A stretch of DNA of 64,000 nt from JAPOUP01 sp965221405 (GCA_965221405.1 CBDCSE010000002.1:496001-560000); one strand, 5' to 3'. Counted from the first letter of the stretch, positions 8,643 through 17,823 are shown. Numbers and translations: made by a program. Notes: generated by a model not told the origin, from the letters alone.

Positions 8643-9688
8643 CTACGGTATGAGTTCTGGGCTCTGTCTGTTCCAACGCTCGCTGCCGGACAGGCCCGAG
8701 CGCCTAAAGATCGGCGCTGAACAGTTCGGGAAATCCGCCTCCTCCCCCGCGAGTTCGATCATTTCCTCAAGAAGATCCGTGAATGCCACCACCTGACCGC
8801 GGACGAAGTCGATCAGGCCCTCATCCATGCCATAACGTATCGCTCTCCAGCGATTCTCTCCCACGGGAAACGCGTCGTAATGCCGCCAGCGTTGGTTCAT
8901 GGTGCCGAGTCGCCAGAGCATTCTGAGAAGGCACTGGTTAAGTGCGGCAATGGAGAGCGTATGTTCCAGCCGGGGAGAGTTGTCGCAGACTCTGGTCTCG
9001 AGCGTCGGAATCGGCCGGAAGAGCGCAGCTCCCACCAGATCTTCGTTGCGTCTTCTATCGCCCCGGTGGCGATGATCGTGTCGACGGAGCGCCGGAATGC
9101 CGCGTGGTCTTTGACATGTGGCGGCAAGCCGGTACGCGGGAGGTTATCGAGGGTGATCATTCGATAGCTTGCGAGGCCGGTGTCCTGTCCCTGCCAATAT
9201 GGAGACGAGGTGCTGAGCGCAAGCAGATGGGGCAGGAAGTATGTGAACTGGTTCATCAGGTCGATACGGAGATCGTCGTTCTCGATACCGATATGCACGT
9301 GCATTCCGGAAATCATGAGACGCCTCGCAACCCCGGCAAGATCGTGTTGCAGGGCATTGTAGCGCTCGCCTTCGGTATGATGCTGGTCCTGCCAGCTCGC
9401 GGTAGGATGGCAGCTTACCGCAAGAGGGGCCAGACCGTATCGCCGCGCGATAAGCGCCACAGCGCCCCATAGCCGCTCCAGGTCTTCACGCGCCTCCGAG
9501 ATGTCGGCGCATATTGCCGTGCCGACCTTGACCTGACAGCGCAGGAACTCGGGCGACACCTGATTGCCTAGTTCCGCCGCGCAGTCGTCCATGAGTTCCT
9601 GCGGTACTTCGGTTAGTTCGAGAGTGTCTCTGCGGACAAGAAGATATTCCTCCTCGATTCCCATCGTGAAGCTGGGTGAAGTCAGCAA
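8643..9688 (-). pseudogene. YbdK-type carboxylate-amine ligase, broken by a one-base deletion
   Basis: A GCS2/YbdK-family ATP-dependent carboxylate-amine ligase (weak glutamate-cysteine ligase-like) in two frames. The first part runs from a probable TTG start at 9688 through GIEEEYLLVRR and SGMHVHIGIENDD to DATKIWWELRSSGRF. The second continues in another frame with PTLETRVCDNSPRLEH, NQRWRHYDAF and VGENRWRAIRYGMDEG to the stop at 8643. The junction falls at a CC pair complementary to 9007-9008, where one extra C would restore a continuous protein of family length. It is either a recent frameshift or a sequencing/assembly error. It lies in the valine operon with no obvious pathway link. Confidence 0.85.
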
Positions 9689-10064
9689 TACCGCGCTCCG
9701 ATGATTTTCTCGCGACACTCCGAATCGCAGAGACAGGAGGAATTGGCAAGCGAAAGCGCGACTGCGGGACCGTGGCTCTCGGCCCGATCCATCGGCTGGG
9801 AAAGTATGGCTCGCGTGATCCGGCAGCTCATCGACAGGCCTCGGGATTGCAGAAACCGCCAACGGGAAAGCTACCGGAACCCTTGAGCCCGGCCGCACCT
9901 ATGCGTCGCGCTCATGTGCGCGACCGGCAATTGCCTCCGTTTCCGTAGCCTCCGCCGGTCAAGGCCCTTCATGGGCATCCCGACTGTCAGCCTGCTCTAT
10001 CCCCTCCCGCGTCAATGCCCGTAGCTGCCGGGTTCCAGCCAGGTACCATTTTCATGGCGCGGCA
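9689..10064. other. Gap without a recognisable gene
   Basis: Between mmsA and the ligase pseudogene. Short open frames on both strands have no protein-like character, ribosome site or family signature. No hairpin or repeat stood out. Possibly a decayed gene or a promoter for the downstream minus-strand genes. Confidence 0.4.
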
Positions 10065-11564
10065 TCAATCCATCGCCCTGAAATGGAATTCGCCCCCTTC
10101 TTTGAGGCCGCTCGGCCAACGCGAGGTCACGGTTTTGGTTCGGGTGTAGAATCTGATCGAGTCGGGTCCATGCTGGTTTAGGTCGCCAAACGCGGATTTC
10201 TTCCATCCGCCGAAAGTGTGATAGGCGAGCGGGACCGGAATTGGCACGTTGACACCAACCATCCCTACGTTGACCCGATTGGTGAAGTCGCGGGCGGTAT
10301 CGCCGTCCCGGGTGAATATCGCCGTTCCGTTCCCGTATTCATTGTTCATGGCAAACCCAAGCGCCTCGTCGTAACTCCGGGCACGCACAGTCGAGAGAAC
10401 AGGCCCGAAGATCTCCTGACGGTAGATGTCCATATCGGTCGTGACATGATCAAAGAGATGTGCGCCGACGAAAAAGCCGTTCTCATAGCCCTGCAGGGAG
10501 AATCCACGGCCGTCAACCACCAGTTCTGCGCCCTGCGCGATACCGGAGTCAACGAGGTTGAGAATGCGCTGTTTCGCCTCGGCCGTCACGACCGGGCCAA
10601 AGTCCATATCCTCGCCGGCGGTGTAAGGTCCGATCTTTAGTTTCTCAACGCGCGGCGCAAGCTTTTCGATGAGACGGTTGGCTGTGCTGTCGCCCACCGG
10701 CACCGCGACTGAAACCGCCATGCAACGCTCGCCGGCGGCCCCGTATCCGGCGCCTACCAGGGCGTCCGCAGCCTGGTCCATATCGGCGTCGGGCATTACG
10801 ATCATGTGGTTCTTGGCTCCACCGAAACACTGCACGCGCTTTCCGTTGGCGCATCCGGTGGCATAGATATAACCTGCGACGGGTGTCGATCCCACAAAAC
10901 CGATCGACTGCACCATGTCGCTATGCAGCAGTGCGTCGACCGCTTCCCTGTCGCCGTTGACGACCTGGAGGATGCCATTGGGCAGGCCCGCCTCAACCAG
11001 TAGGTCTGCCAGCATCAACGGGACGGAGGGGTCACGTTCGGACGGCTTGAGGACGAAAGCGTTACCGCAGACGATAGCTGGAGCGAACATCCACATCGGG
11101 ATCATGGCCGGAAAGTTGAAGGGTGTTATACCGCCACAGACGCCCAAAGGCTGACGCATCGAATAAATATCGATTCCCGGGCCGGCGCTGTCGGTGAACT
11201 CCCCCTTCATCAAATGCGGAGCACCGATGCAGAACTCGACAACCTCAAGACCACGCTGGACATCGCCGCGGGCGTCGGGGAGGGTTTTGCCATGCTCGCG
11301 GCTCAATGCCTCCGAGAGACTGTCCATGTCGCGGTTCAGCAACCTCACGAACTCCATCATGACCCGCGCACGGCGCTGCGGGTTGGTGGCGGCCCACGCG
11401 GGCTGGGCCTCCGCGGCCCCGGCAATGGCGGCTTTGACCTCACCTTTGGAGGCGAAAGGCACTCTCGTCCGCGTCTCTCCCGTCGCAGGGTTGAACACGG
11501 TTCCAAAGCGGCCGGAACCGCCGCTAACTCTTTTACCATTTATGTGATGATAAAGGTCTTCCAT
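10065..11564 (-). CDS. mmsA: Methylmalonate-semialdehyde dehydrogenase (CoA-acylating)
   Basis: A 499-residue aldehyde dehydrogenase superfamily enzyme of MmsA type and standard length. It converts methylmalonate semialdehyde to propionyl-CoA, the last step of the valine branch. Visible landmarks are GGITPFNFPAMIPMWM, GSTPVAGYIYATG (NAD site), the catalytic segment GAAGERCMAVSVAV with Cys near 285, and EIFGPVLSTVRA. The ATG at 11564 has a GGAGGT ribosome site eight bases upstream. It is the first gene of the minus-strand catabolic cluster; the rest follows after a 376-bp gap and the ligase pseudogene. Confidence 0.95.
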   Translation of the reverse strand: MEDLYHHINGKRVSGGSGRFGTVFNPATGETRTRVPFASKGEVKAAIAGAAEAQPAWAATNPQRRARVMMEFVRLLNRDMDSLSEALSREHGKTLPDARGDVQRGLEVVEFCIGAPHLMKGEFTDSAGPGIDIYSMRQPLGVCGGITPFNFPAMIPMWMFAPAIVCGNAFVLKPSERDPSVPLMLADLLVEAGLPNGILQVVNGDREAVDALLHSDMVQSIGFVGSTPVAGYIYATGCANGKRVQCFGGAKNHMIVMPDADMDQAADALVGAGYGAAGERCMAVSVAVPVGDSTANRLIEKLAPRVEKLKIGPYTAGEDMDFGPVVTAEAKQRILNLVDSGIAQGAELVVDGRGFSLQGYENGFFVGAHLFDHVTTDMDIYRQEIFGPVLSTVRARSYDEALGFAMNNEYGNGTAIFTRDGDTARDFTNRVNVGMVGVNVPIPVPLAYHTFGGWKKSAFGDLNQHGPDSIRFYTRTKTVTSRWPSGLKEGGEFHFRAMD

Positions 11565-11909
11565 GATGACCTACCTCCGCGGTCTCCGATCAAATGGCCA
11601 TTCCCGGATAGTTCACTCGGCTCTGGTGGCGGTGGCCGAACCTGATTGCTGGCCACCGGAAAATCATGCACCCGATTCCGGGCGCGAAGCCCAATAGTCG
11701 GCTCGGGAGGGATGTAATGGCCAGAGAGGACCATTTTCAAGTGTCGGTGACATCGAGCGATCAACGCCACCCGCCGCACGGCTTTCCACGCCCGTGTCTG
11801 TCCGTAACGTTCTGGCTAGGGAGTCGCCAGCGCTGAATAATGCCGAGTAAACCGGCGTCCCTCAACCCTCTCACCAATATTCCGGTCTGCGGAGCCTTTA
11901 CGGAGATCC
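11565..11909. other. Gap without a recognisable gene
   Basis: Upstream of mmsA and downstream of the AAA ATPase. No frame here looks protein-coding. It presumably holds the mmsA promoter, but no clear -35/-10 pair was identified. Confidence 0.4.
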
Positions 11910-13277
11910 TCAGAACGACCCGGTGCCTCGCCCTCGGCGTTCCACCGTGGAGAAATCCGTGCCGCTTTCCGGTTCCGCCGCGCTTTGGGATCCGAGCGAA
12001 GGCGTGACATCCGGGTCCAGCCCGCCGGCCTCCACGAGGTGGCGGCGGAAGGACGGGATCGGGCAGTGGTAAAGACCTCTGGCCTTCCGTTGCAGGGCAC
12101 CCTGCTGAACGAGATGCGTGAGGAACGCTTGGGGATCCTGTCCCCTCGGCAAACGGTGTCCGGGATCTTCGGCCAAACTGGCCTCGATAATCCGTAGGAT
12201 GTCGTTCAGCCTCGCGCCCGGGGTGGCTGCGTTCGCCCCGGGGATGGCCTGCATCACCTTCGCGACCAGATCTTCGCTATCCTCCATCTCAGGGCTGCGC
12301 TGGTCCTCGTAGTGGCGCCTGCGGCCTTCAGCCGCCTCACGACTGACCCGGTCCCAATTCACGCGCTTCAGGTCACCGCCTGCGGTGAGCGCCGCCCTAC
12401 CGATGGCCTGCAGTGCGATATGCAGGTGCCGGGGCCAGCCTTCGGTCGGTTCGGCCAGTGCCTCCAGATGGGCAACGTGGCCCTCTGAATCGATTTCGAA
12501 GGTGTGGTGGAACCCTATCATCAGGGCCCGGGTCTCTTCCGGTGCCAGGGCGCCGATTTCATGGTGTCTCACGCGGGTGAGGCCCATCGCCCGGGCCGCA
12601 TCCAATGTGCCGCCAAGCCCCGCCAGGACAAGCGTAACCGGTAGACCGGTGTCGCCGTCGTGGACTGACTGTAACAGTTTGGCCAGAGGATCCTCATCTG
12701 TGCGCTTGAGGCGCTGGGCTTCGTCGATGGCCAGGATCACGGGTGCCGGCAAACCCTGGGGACCGGCCCAGCTTTCCACCCAGACCCTGAACGCGTCCCA
12801 GTCCGGATCCGGTGTCGCGGGACAGGTTCCCTCACTCCCCTCGACGTTCACGCCAATGATCGGTGCGTTGATTCCGCCGGACACGGTGCGCACACGGGAT
12901 CCCTTCGCCAGAAAGTCCGGGGCCCTATCTGGATTTAGCGTCCGTGCAAGGGGTAGGAGGACCGTCTCCGGCCCCTTGATCCTTCCCGACCCTAATATGA
13001 GCACACGCGGTGCGGGATCCGTATCGTTCCGCCCCATGATCACCCGGGTGGCGCTCCGGGCCCAGAGTTCGGCCAGGCAGGACGTCTTGCCCGCCCCTGG
13101 CGCACCTTGGAGCACGCGCGTGGTCTTGGCCATGTCTCTTGGGTCCGTGGCGCGCCAAGCCATACGGGATCGCGACAGGATGTCCTTGAGGATGTCTTCC
13201 CGCCCGACGAAGACCGGCGGTCGGGCACCTTCATCCCGCTCCAGAAACGCCTCGAGTTCGCCGCGCCTCAACGCCAT
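11910..13277 (-). CDS. Orphan AAA/ORC-like ATPase
   Basis: A 455-residue P-loop ATPase of unknown role. Walker A is GAPGAGKT (58-65) and Walker B is VILAIDEAQRL (Asp185-Glu186). A probable sensor region LVLAGLGGT lies near 215, followed by a GALAPEETRALM segment as in AAA_16/ORC-like NTPases and a basic C-terminal domain containing YHCPIPSFRRHLVEAG, perhaps a winged helix. The ATG at 13277 is chosen because the frame upstream runs antisense through the porin promoter and gene. It is divergent from the porin at 13491. Similar ATPases serve as transposition or replication regulators, but no transposase partner is adjacent. Confidence 0.8.
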   Translation of the reverse strand: MALRRGELEAFLERDEGARPPVFVGREDILKDILSRSRMAWRATDPRDMAKTTRVLQGAPGAGKTSCLAELWARSATRVIMGRNDTDPAPRVLILGSGRIKGPETVLLPLARTLNPDRAPDFLAKGSRVRTVSGGINAPIIGVNVEGSEGTCPATPDPDWDAFRVWVESWAGPQGLPAPVILAIDEAQRLKRTDEDPLAKLLQSVHDGDTGLPVTLVLAGLGGTLDAARAMGLTRVRHHEIGALAPEETRALMIGFHHTFEIDSEGHVAHLEALAEPTEGWPRHLHIALQAIGRAALTAGGDLKRVNWDRVSREAAEGRRRHYEDQRSPEMEDSEDLVAKVMQAIPGANAATPGARLNDILRIIEASLAEDPGHRLPRGQDPQAFLTHLVQQGALQRKARGLYHCPIPSFRRHLVEAGGLDPDVTPSLGSQSAAEPESGTDFSTVERRGRGTGSF

Positions 13278-13369
13278 GATCCCCCAATTCCCGCGCACGC
13301 TACCCGAAGCCGCACGGTGCGTCAATAGACAGCCGCTCTCCACCCCCCTGACCGAACCGGAAAATCCGG

Positions 13370-13404
13370 AAGGCGCATAATCGCGGATTATGGTCCGTCC
13401 CCGG
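13370..13404 (+). promoter_or_regulatory. Porin promoter block with 15-bp dyad (left copy)
   Basis: These 35 bp are identical to the reverse complement of 41608-41642 upstream of the other porin. The block contains the perfect dyad ATAATC-GCG-GATTAT (13377-13391), about 100 bp before the porin ATG, and similarity continues through the leader. A second dyad CCGGA-AAA-TCCGG lies just upstream at 13357-13369 in this copy only. Most likely an operator/promoter; the binding protein is unknown. Confidence 0.6.
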
Positions 13405-13490
13405 CCGCGCCCGAGGCCGATTCGCGGGGGCGGACGCATCGCGTCCCGGCCCGCCGGAGAGGTCCCAACGCAGCATTGAGGAGAAACATG

Positions 13491-14381
13491 ATGAAGAGAG
13501 TACTGATGGCCACGACCGCGCTCGGACTGGGCGCGGGCATGGCGATGGCCGACGTGACCGTGTCCGGCGACGGGCGCATGGGCGTCGTCTCGAACGACAA
13601 CGAGGAAATCCACTTCAGCAGCCGGGTGCGGATCAAGTTCGCGGCGTCCGCCGAGCTCGACGGCGGGCTGACGGCGGGCGGCGAGGTCCGCGCCGACCAG
13701 GACGGAACCGGAGGCAAGGCGGGCAAGGTGTTCCTGTCGGGCTCGTTCGGCACGCTCGCGATGGGCGACGTGGACGGCGGGGCGAAGGCCGCCGTCGGGC
13801 ATCCCTCGGCCGTCGGCTACACGGAGGTCGGAAGCGACAACGAGATCACCTACCTCCGCGGCGGCGGGGCCGAGGAGCCGGCGCTGCTGTACACCCTGCC
13901 GAAGATGGGCGTCGTCCAGGCGTTCGCCTCCGTCGGCCAGGCGACGATGGGAGAGGGCGACGACGCGACGCAGGAAGTCGACTTCGACACCTTCGCCATA
14001 GGCGCGAAGGCCGACCTGACGATGGGCGTGGGCACCGCGTGGCTCGGGGCCGGATTCGAGAGCCACCCGGACGAGGGCCACCTGGTCGTCGGCGCGGGCG
14101 CGAGCGTGTCCGGGTTCACCGGAAAGCTGGTCGCCGGCTCGCGGGACGACGCCAGCCAGTTCGGCCTGTCCGCCGGCTACTCGGCGGGACAGATCGGAAC
14201 GACGGTCTACTACACCGACGACACGGAGATGGGCGAAAAGGGCCGGGAGGCGCTCGGCGTCGGCCTGAGCTGGTCGCTCGGCGGCGGTGCCGCGATCAAG
14301 ACCGGCGTCGTTACCGTGGTCGGGCAGAACGGGGCCGACGACATCCGCAAGGCCGATCTCGGCGTGACGTTCGGATTCTGA
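13491..14381 (+). CDS. Rhodobacter-type outer-membrane porin (left copy)
   Basis: A porin of about 296 residues. The signal peptide MKRVLMATTALGLGAGMAMA is followed by the mature start DVTVSGDGRMGVVS, typical of the alphaproteobacterial Porin_4 family of general trimeric porins. Alternating beta strands run to a terminal aromatic (FGF) as in outer-membrane barrels. The constriction-loop region contains SGSFGTLAMGDVDGGAKAAVG. The ATG at 13491 is favoured over 13488 by spacing from GAGGAG (13478-13483) and by match to the second porin at 40537-41520, about 60% identical by eye. A stalk lipoprotein follows within about 30 bp, as it does in the right copy. Confidence 0.92.
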   Translation: MKRVLMATTALGLGAGMAMADVTVSGDGRMGVVSNDNEEIHFSSRVRIKFAASAELDGGLTAGGEVRADQDGTGGKAGKVFLSGSFGTLAMGDVDGGAKAAVGHPSAVGYTEVGSDNEITYLRGGGAEEPALLYTLPKMGVVQAFASVGQATMGEGDDATQEVDFDTFAIGAKADLTMGVGTAWLGAGFESHPDEGHLVVGAGASVSGFTGKLVAGSRDDASQFGLSAGYSAGQIGTTVYYTDDTEMGEKGREALGVGLSWSLGGGAAIKTGVVTVVGQNGADDIRKADLGVTFGF

Positions 14382-14412
14382 GGCGGAAGCCTAAATGGAA
14401 AGAGAGATACAG

Positions 14413-16548
14413 ATGGAACATGAGAGCATGAGAGAGCGGAAAGGCGCGGGTACCATCCTTCGCGCCGGAGCCGCGATGGCGCTGGTCGCCGCGCTCGCCG
14501 CCTGCGGTGGCGGTGGCGACGGTGACATGGGAGCCAACCAGAACACGGAAATGTCCGGCACGCCCACGCTGGCGGAGAGGATCAGCGCGGCGAACGCGGC
14601 CGCCGTGGCGCTCACCAACGAGTCCGACTCTGACGCGGTTGAAAACGCCAGGGGTCTGATAACGGCGGCGCAGGAGGCGATCGACGCCCTGCCCGGCACC
14701 GAGCAGGAAGCGCAGGACAGTCAGCTTGTCGGAGCGATACGGCTGGTAATGCGCCAGGAAGAGCGCGTCGAGGACGAAGAGGAACTCGACGAGGCGATCT
14801 CTATGGCGACCACGGCCGTTGGCAACCTCACCGACGAATCGAACGAGGCTGCGGTCATGGCGGCGCGTGTTCTGGTGACGGCGGCGCAGGATCTGGGCGC
14901 TGACGAAGAGGCTCTGGCCGATTCAATCGCTGACCTAAAGAAGCAGGAAGACCGCGTGACGACCGGAAAGAGCATCGCGACGGCGTTGGGCAAAGCGAAC
15001 GACGCTGCGGGCGACCTCAGCGACACTTCGGACGCTGACGCGGTTGCCAATGCGCGTGCGCTGATAAGAACGGCCTCCACGACGGGAGCGACCGGAGCGC
15101 AACTGGCCAGCGCCGAGGCGGCGGTTTCCAAACACGAGCGCCGCCTTGACCTCGCGACCGCGAGGGCGGCCATCAGCGCCGCCGGAACGGCGGTCGGCGC
15201 GGTCAAGGACAACTCCGAAATCGGAGTGGTGGAAACGGCCGAGGGCAATATCCAGACCGCCAGAAAGAGGGTCATGGACCTTAAGCACCTTACCGAGGAC
15301 GACAGGGAGCTTCTCAACGGGGAGATCGCCACGATTGAGGGGATCCTTACCGAAAGCAAGAAGGACCGCGACACGGCCATCGCGGCAAGGAACGCCGAGG
15401 ACGCGAAAGCGAGGACCGCCGACGCCAAGGCTCTGATGGGCGCGTTGAAAGTCGCTCCTCCCTCAGGTGGTGTGACGCCGACGATGATTTCCCAAGGAAT
15501 GAGCGGCGCGGCTACTTCCCCAGCCATAGCCAATCTTGAGAAGACCTCCGCTACGGTCGCCGCTCTGGCGGGCTGGCAGGGGGCGCACTACGAGGGCCGC
15601 GCTCCGGCGTCGGGCACGCTCACGCATACCGGAGAGACCAGGGTCTACAGCAACCAGGGGATGGCGGGAACGCAGGCCTTCTCCGCGAGGTATGGCGGAC
15701 CGGTTTCCGCAATGAAGCACTACACGCTTGCGGAAAGCGCCAATAACAGTACTGGACAGCTCGCGTGGGGCAACGACAGGGTCAGCGGCGGCGATTTCGG
15801 GACAAGCGGGAGGAAGACCTTTGAAGGTCCGCAGTCGTTCCGCGGCTCCTACGACGGCGCCGCCGGCCTTTACCAGTGCTCCGGGTCTTGCACCGCGGAC
15901 GTCAACAAGGACGGTGAGGTCACCGCCCTAAGCAACCTCTGGCGTTTCACGCCTGACGAAGGCGCCATGGTGCCGAAAGCCGCCGCCGCACATCTCCAGT
16001 TCGGCTGGTGGGTCCGCAAGGACAAGGACGGCAAGCCCGTTGACGCGGGAGCGTTCTCTAGAGACAGCGACGGTTCCGTAAGCGGTATCGCCCCTATTGA
16101 CGCCACCGCTCCTATCGGAGGGGCGACCTACAGGGGCGGGGCGGCCGGCAAGTTCGCCATCAGCAACGGCGCGCGGCCCGCCGAGGACAGTTCCGGCCAC
16201 TTCACCGCCGACGCCACGCTTGAGGCGGATTTCGATGACAACAAGCTGAGTGGCACCATCAACAACTTCACGCTGAACGACACCACCAAGGGACCGTGGG
16301 TCGTGTCCCTGGAGGAGCAGGCCCTCGTTCAGGCTGGTATTGAAAGGGGATCAGAAGAGACCGCCAGCAAGACCAAATGGTCCCTTGACGGCACGAACTT
16401 CGGCGCCGCCGGGGGAGGCTGGGACGCGGCGTTCTATGAGGACGAGGATGACGGCAACAGCATCCCCGATTCCGTCATAGGAAGCTTCGAGGCCGGGATC
16501 GGCGGAACGCACCATCTGGAGGGCGCGTTCGGGGCCAGCCAGCAATAG
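14413..16548 (+). CDS. Helical-stalk lipoprotein with TbpB-like barrel (left)
   Basis: A lipoprotein of about 711 residues. The signal sequence ends in the lipobox LAAC followed by a Gly run, so it is probably outer-membrane anchored. An Ala/Glu-rich helical region (roughly 35-330) holds four diverged repeats of about 65 residues, each marked by a segment like LTDESNEAAVMAARVLVTAA. The C-terminal half resembles the barrel of TbpB-like proteins: a Cys pair (YQCSGSC), FGWWVRKDKDGK, GHFTADATLEADF, LSGTINNF and the ending GSFEAG..GAFGA. It starts within 31 bp of the porin stop. Starts at 14395 or 14428 are possible; 14413 was chosen for spacing from a GAGAG site. Ligand unknown. Confidence 0.8.
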   Translation: MEHESMRERKGAGTILRAGAAMALVAALAACGGGGDGDMGANQNTEMSGTPTLAERISAANAAAVALTNESDSDAVENARGLITAAQEAIDALPGTEQEAQDSQLVGAIRLVMRQEERVEDEEELDEAISMATTAVGNLTDESNEAAVMAARVLVTAAQDLGADEEALADSIADLKKQEDRVTTGKSIATALGKANDAAGDLSDTSDADAVANARALIRTASTTGATGAQLASAEAAVSKHERRLDLATARAAISAAGTAVGAVKDNSEIGVVETAEGNIQTARKRVMDLKHLTEDDRELLNGEIATIEGILTESKKDRDTAIAARNAEDAKARTADAKALMGALKVAPPSGGVTPTMISQGMSGAATSPAIANLEKTSATVAALAGWQGAHYEGRAPASGTLTHTGETRVYSNQGMAGTQAFSARYGGPVSAMKHYTLAESANNSTGQLAWGNDRVSGGDFGTSGRKTFEGPQSFRGSYDGAAGLYQCSGSCTADVNKDGEVTALSNLWRFTPDEGAMVPKAAAAHLQFGWWVRKDKDGKPVDAGAFSRDSDGSVSGIAPIDATAPIGGATYRGGAAGKFAISNGARPAEDSSGHFTADATLEADFDDNKLSGTINNFTLNDTTKGPWVVSLEEQALVQAGIERGSEETASKTKWSLDGTNFGAAGGGWDAAFYEDEDDGNSIPDSVIGSFEAGIGGTHHLEGAFGASQQ

Positions 16549-16599
16549 CCTCACTCCACAGAGAACGGCGCGTCCGCCGCGGCGGGCGCGCGGAACGGG

Positions 16600-16629
16600 A
16601 AGGGGGCGATCAAACGACCGCCCCCTTTT
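16600..16629 (+). terminator. Intrinsic terminator after the stalk lipoprotein gene
   Basis: A stem GGGGGCG (16602-16608) pairs with CGCCCCC (16619-16625) and is followed by TTTT. It separates the porin/stalk-lipoprotein unit from the next lipoprotein gene. Confidence 0.7.
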
Positions 16630-16653
16630 CCGTCGGGAACGGAGGAACGGAAA

Positions 16654-17784
16654 ATGAAAACTCTAGCGGCGGCGGCGGTTTCCATGCTGGCCGCGCTGTC
16701 CCTCGCCGCCTGCGGCGGCGGTGGCGGCGGCGGAATCAGGGTCTCCGTCGAGGGGCCGGGGGCGGGCCCGGAAGAGGCGCGGGCGGCCGCCGGGGCGCTC
16801 TACGCGGCGTTCACCGCCTCCCCCTCCATCACGCGCCAGCGGGGCGGCCCCGCCGCGTACCGGGAGTTCGGGGCGGCGACGGGCGAAGCGGCGGACGGCG
16901 AGGGCCACGGCCAGAGGATCGCGGTGCCGGGCGAGCCGTTCGGGGACGTCGCCGACGGAAGCGGAAACGACACCGCGTCCCCGGGCCGTCCGGAGGGCGC
17001 GTACGACATAGCCGACGATGACGGGTTCAACGCGCTCAGGCGCAGCGGGGCGACGGCCCCCGTCTTCGGCGCGGGCCCGAGCCAGGTGGAGCACGAGCCG
17101 GACGCCGGCGGCGTCTTCTCGACGGAGGGCGAATGGATGGGCGTCGGCGGCACCTTCCACTGCGCGGGCGCCTGCACGTCCCGGTACGGGCATCCGGCGG
17201 GGGACGGCTGGACCTTCCGGCCGAAGGACGCGGAGGACCGGACCGCCGGCGAGGACGCGGCCTGGGGATGGTGGATCACGAGGGACGCCGAAGGAACGAT
17301 CACCAACGTTGACGCCTTCCATCACCGGGGAGGCCTCGGCAACGGCGATCACTCTGACATCCTCGCCGGTCCCGGATCGGCGGCGTACGCGGGCGACGCG
17401 ACGGGAAAGTACGTCCTGCCGGACCGCGAAGGGGAGTTCACGGCGAAGGTCCGCCTGAACGCCACGTTCGGCGGCGGCACCCTGTCGGGCGGGATCACGG
17501 ACTTCACGGACGCGGACGGCGGGAAACTCGACTGGTCCGTCGCGCTGCGGGAGGTCGGCGTCAGTTACCGGGACGGGGAATTTGACGGGAGGGACGGCGT
17601 CACCGTCTGGACGCGCGGCGGGGTGCCCGGCCCGGAGATGGGCGGGGCGTGGTTCGCGGACCTGTACGGGGGAGGCCCGGTCACGGTCCCCACGCACGCG
17701 CTCGGCTCCTTCCTGGCACGGCACCAGGGCGGCCGGATGATCGGCGCGTTCGGCGCGGCGAAGACCGGCGAGGCGGCGGAGTGA
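16654..17784 (+). CDS. TbpB-like barrel lipoprotein, short form
   Basis: A 376-residue lipoprotein: signal peptide, lipobox LAAC, then a long Gly run linker. The rest is one barrel-type domain: EGAYDIADDD, GEWMGVGGTFHCAGACTSRYG with the C-x3-C pair, WGWWITRDAEG, DATGKYVLP, GEFTAKVRLNATFGGGTLSG and the ending GRMIGAFGAAKTGEAAE. It closely matches the C-terminal half of the stalk lipoprotein at 38727-40511; the last 18 residues are almost identical. It is therefore the same barrel without the helical stalk. GGAGG precedes the ATG. Surface solute or protein binding is likely by analogy; the ligand is unknown. Confidence 0.8.
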   Translation: MKTLAAAAVSMLAALSLAACGGGGGGGIRVSVEGPGAGPEEARAAAGALYAAFTASPSITRQRGGPAAYREFGAATGEAADGEGHGQRIAVPGEPFGDVADGSGNDTASPGRPEGAYDIADDDGFNALRRSGATAPVFGAGPSQVEHEPDAGGVFSTEGEWMGVGGTFHCAGACTSRYGHPAGDGWTFRPKDAEDRTAGEDAAWGWWITRDAEGTITNVDAFHHRGGLGNGDHSDILAGPGSAAYAGDATGKYVLPDREGEFTAKVRLNATFGGGTLSGGITDFTDADGGKLDWSVALREVGVSYRDGEFDGRDGVTVWTRGGVPGPEMGGAWFADLYGGGPVTVPTHALGSFLARHQGGRMIGAFGAAKTGEAAE

Positions 17785-17823
17785 CCTCCGCCCCATGAAT
17801 TCACGCAAGCGAAGAGGGAGACG

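Noticed and set aside
9676..9948. 90-codon plus-strand frame between mmsA and the ligase
   Set aside because: Basic, Pro-rich and without a ribosome site or family resemblance.
13278..14081. Upstream extension of the ATPase reading frame (open to 14081 on the minus strand)
   Set aside because: It runs antisense through the porin gene and promoter block and has no protein-like features; the ATPase starts at 13277.
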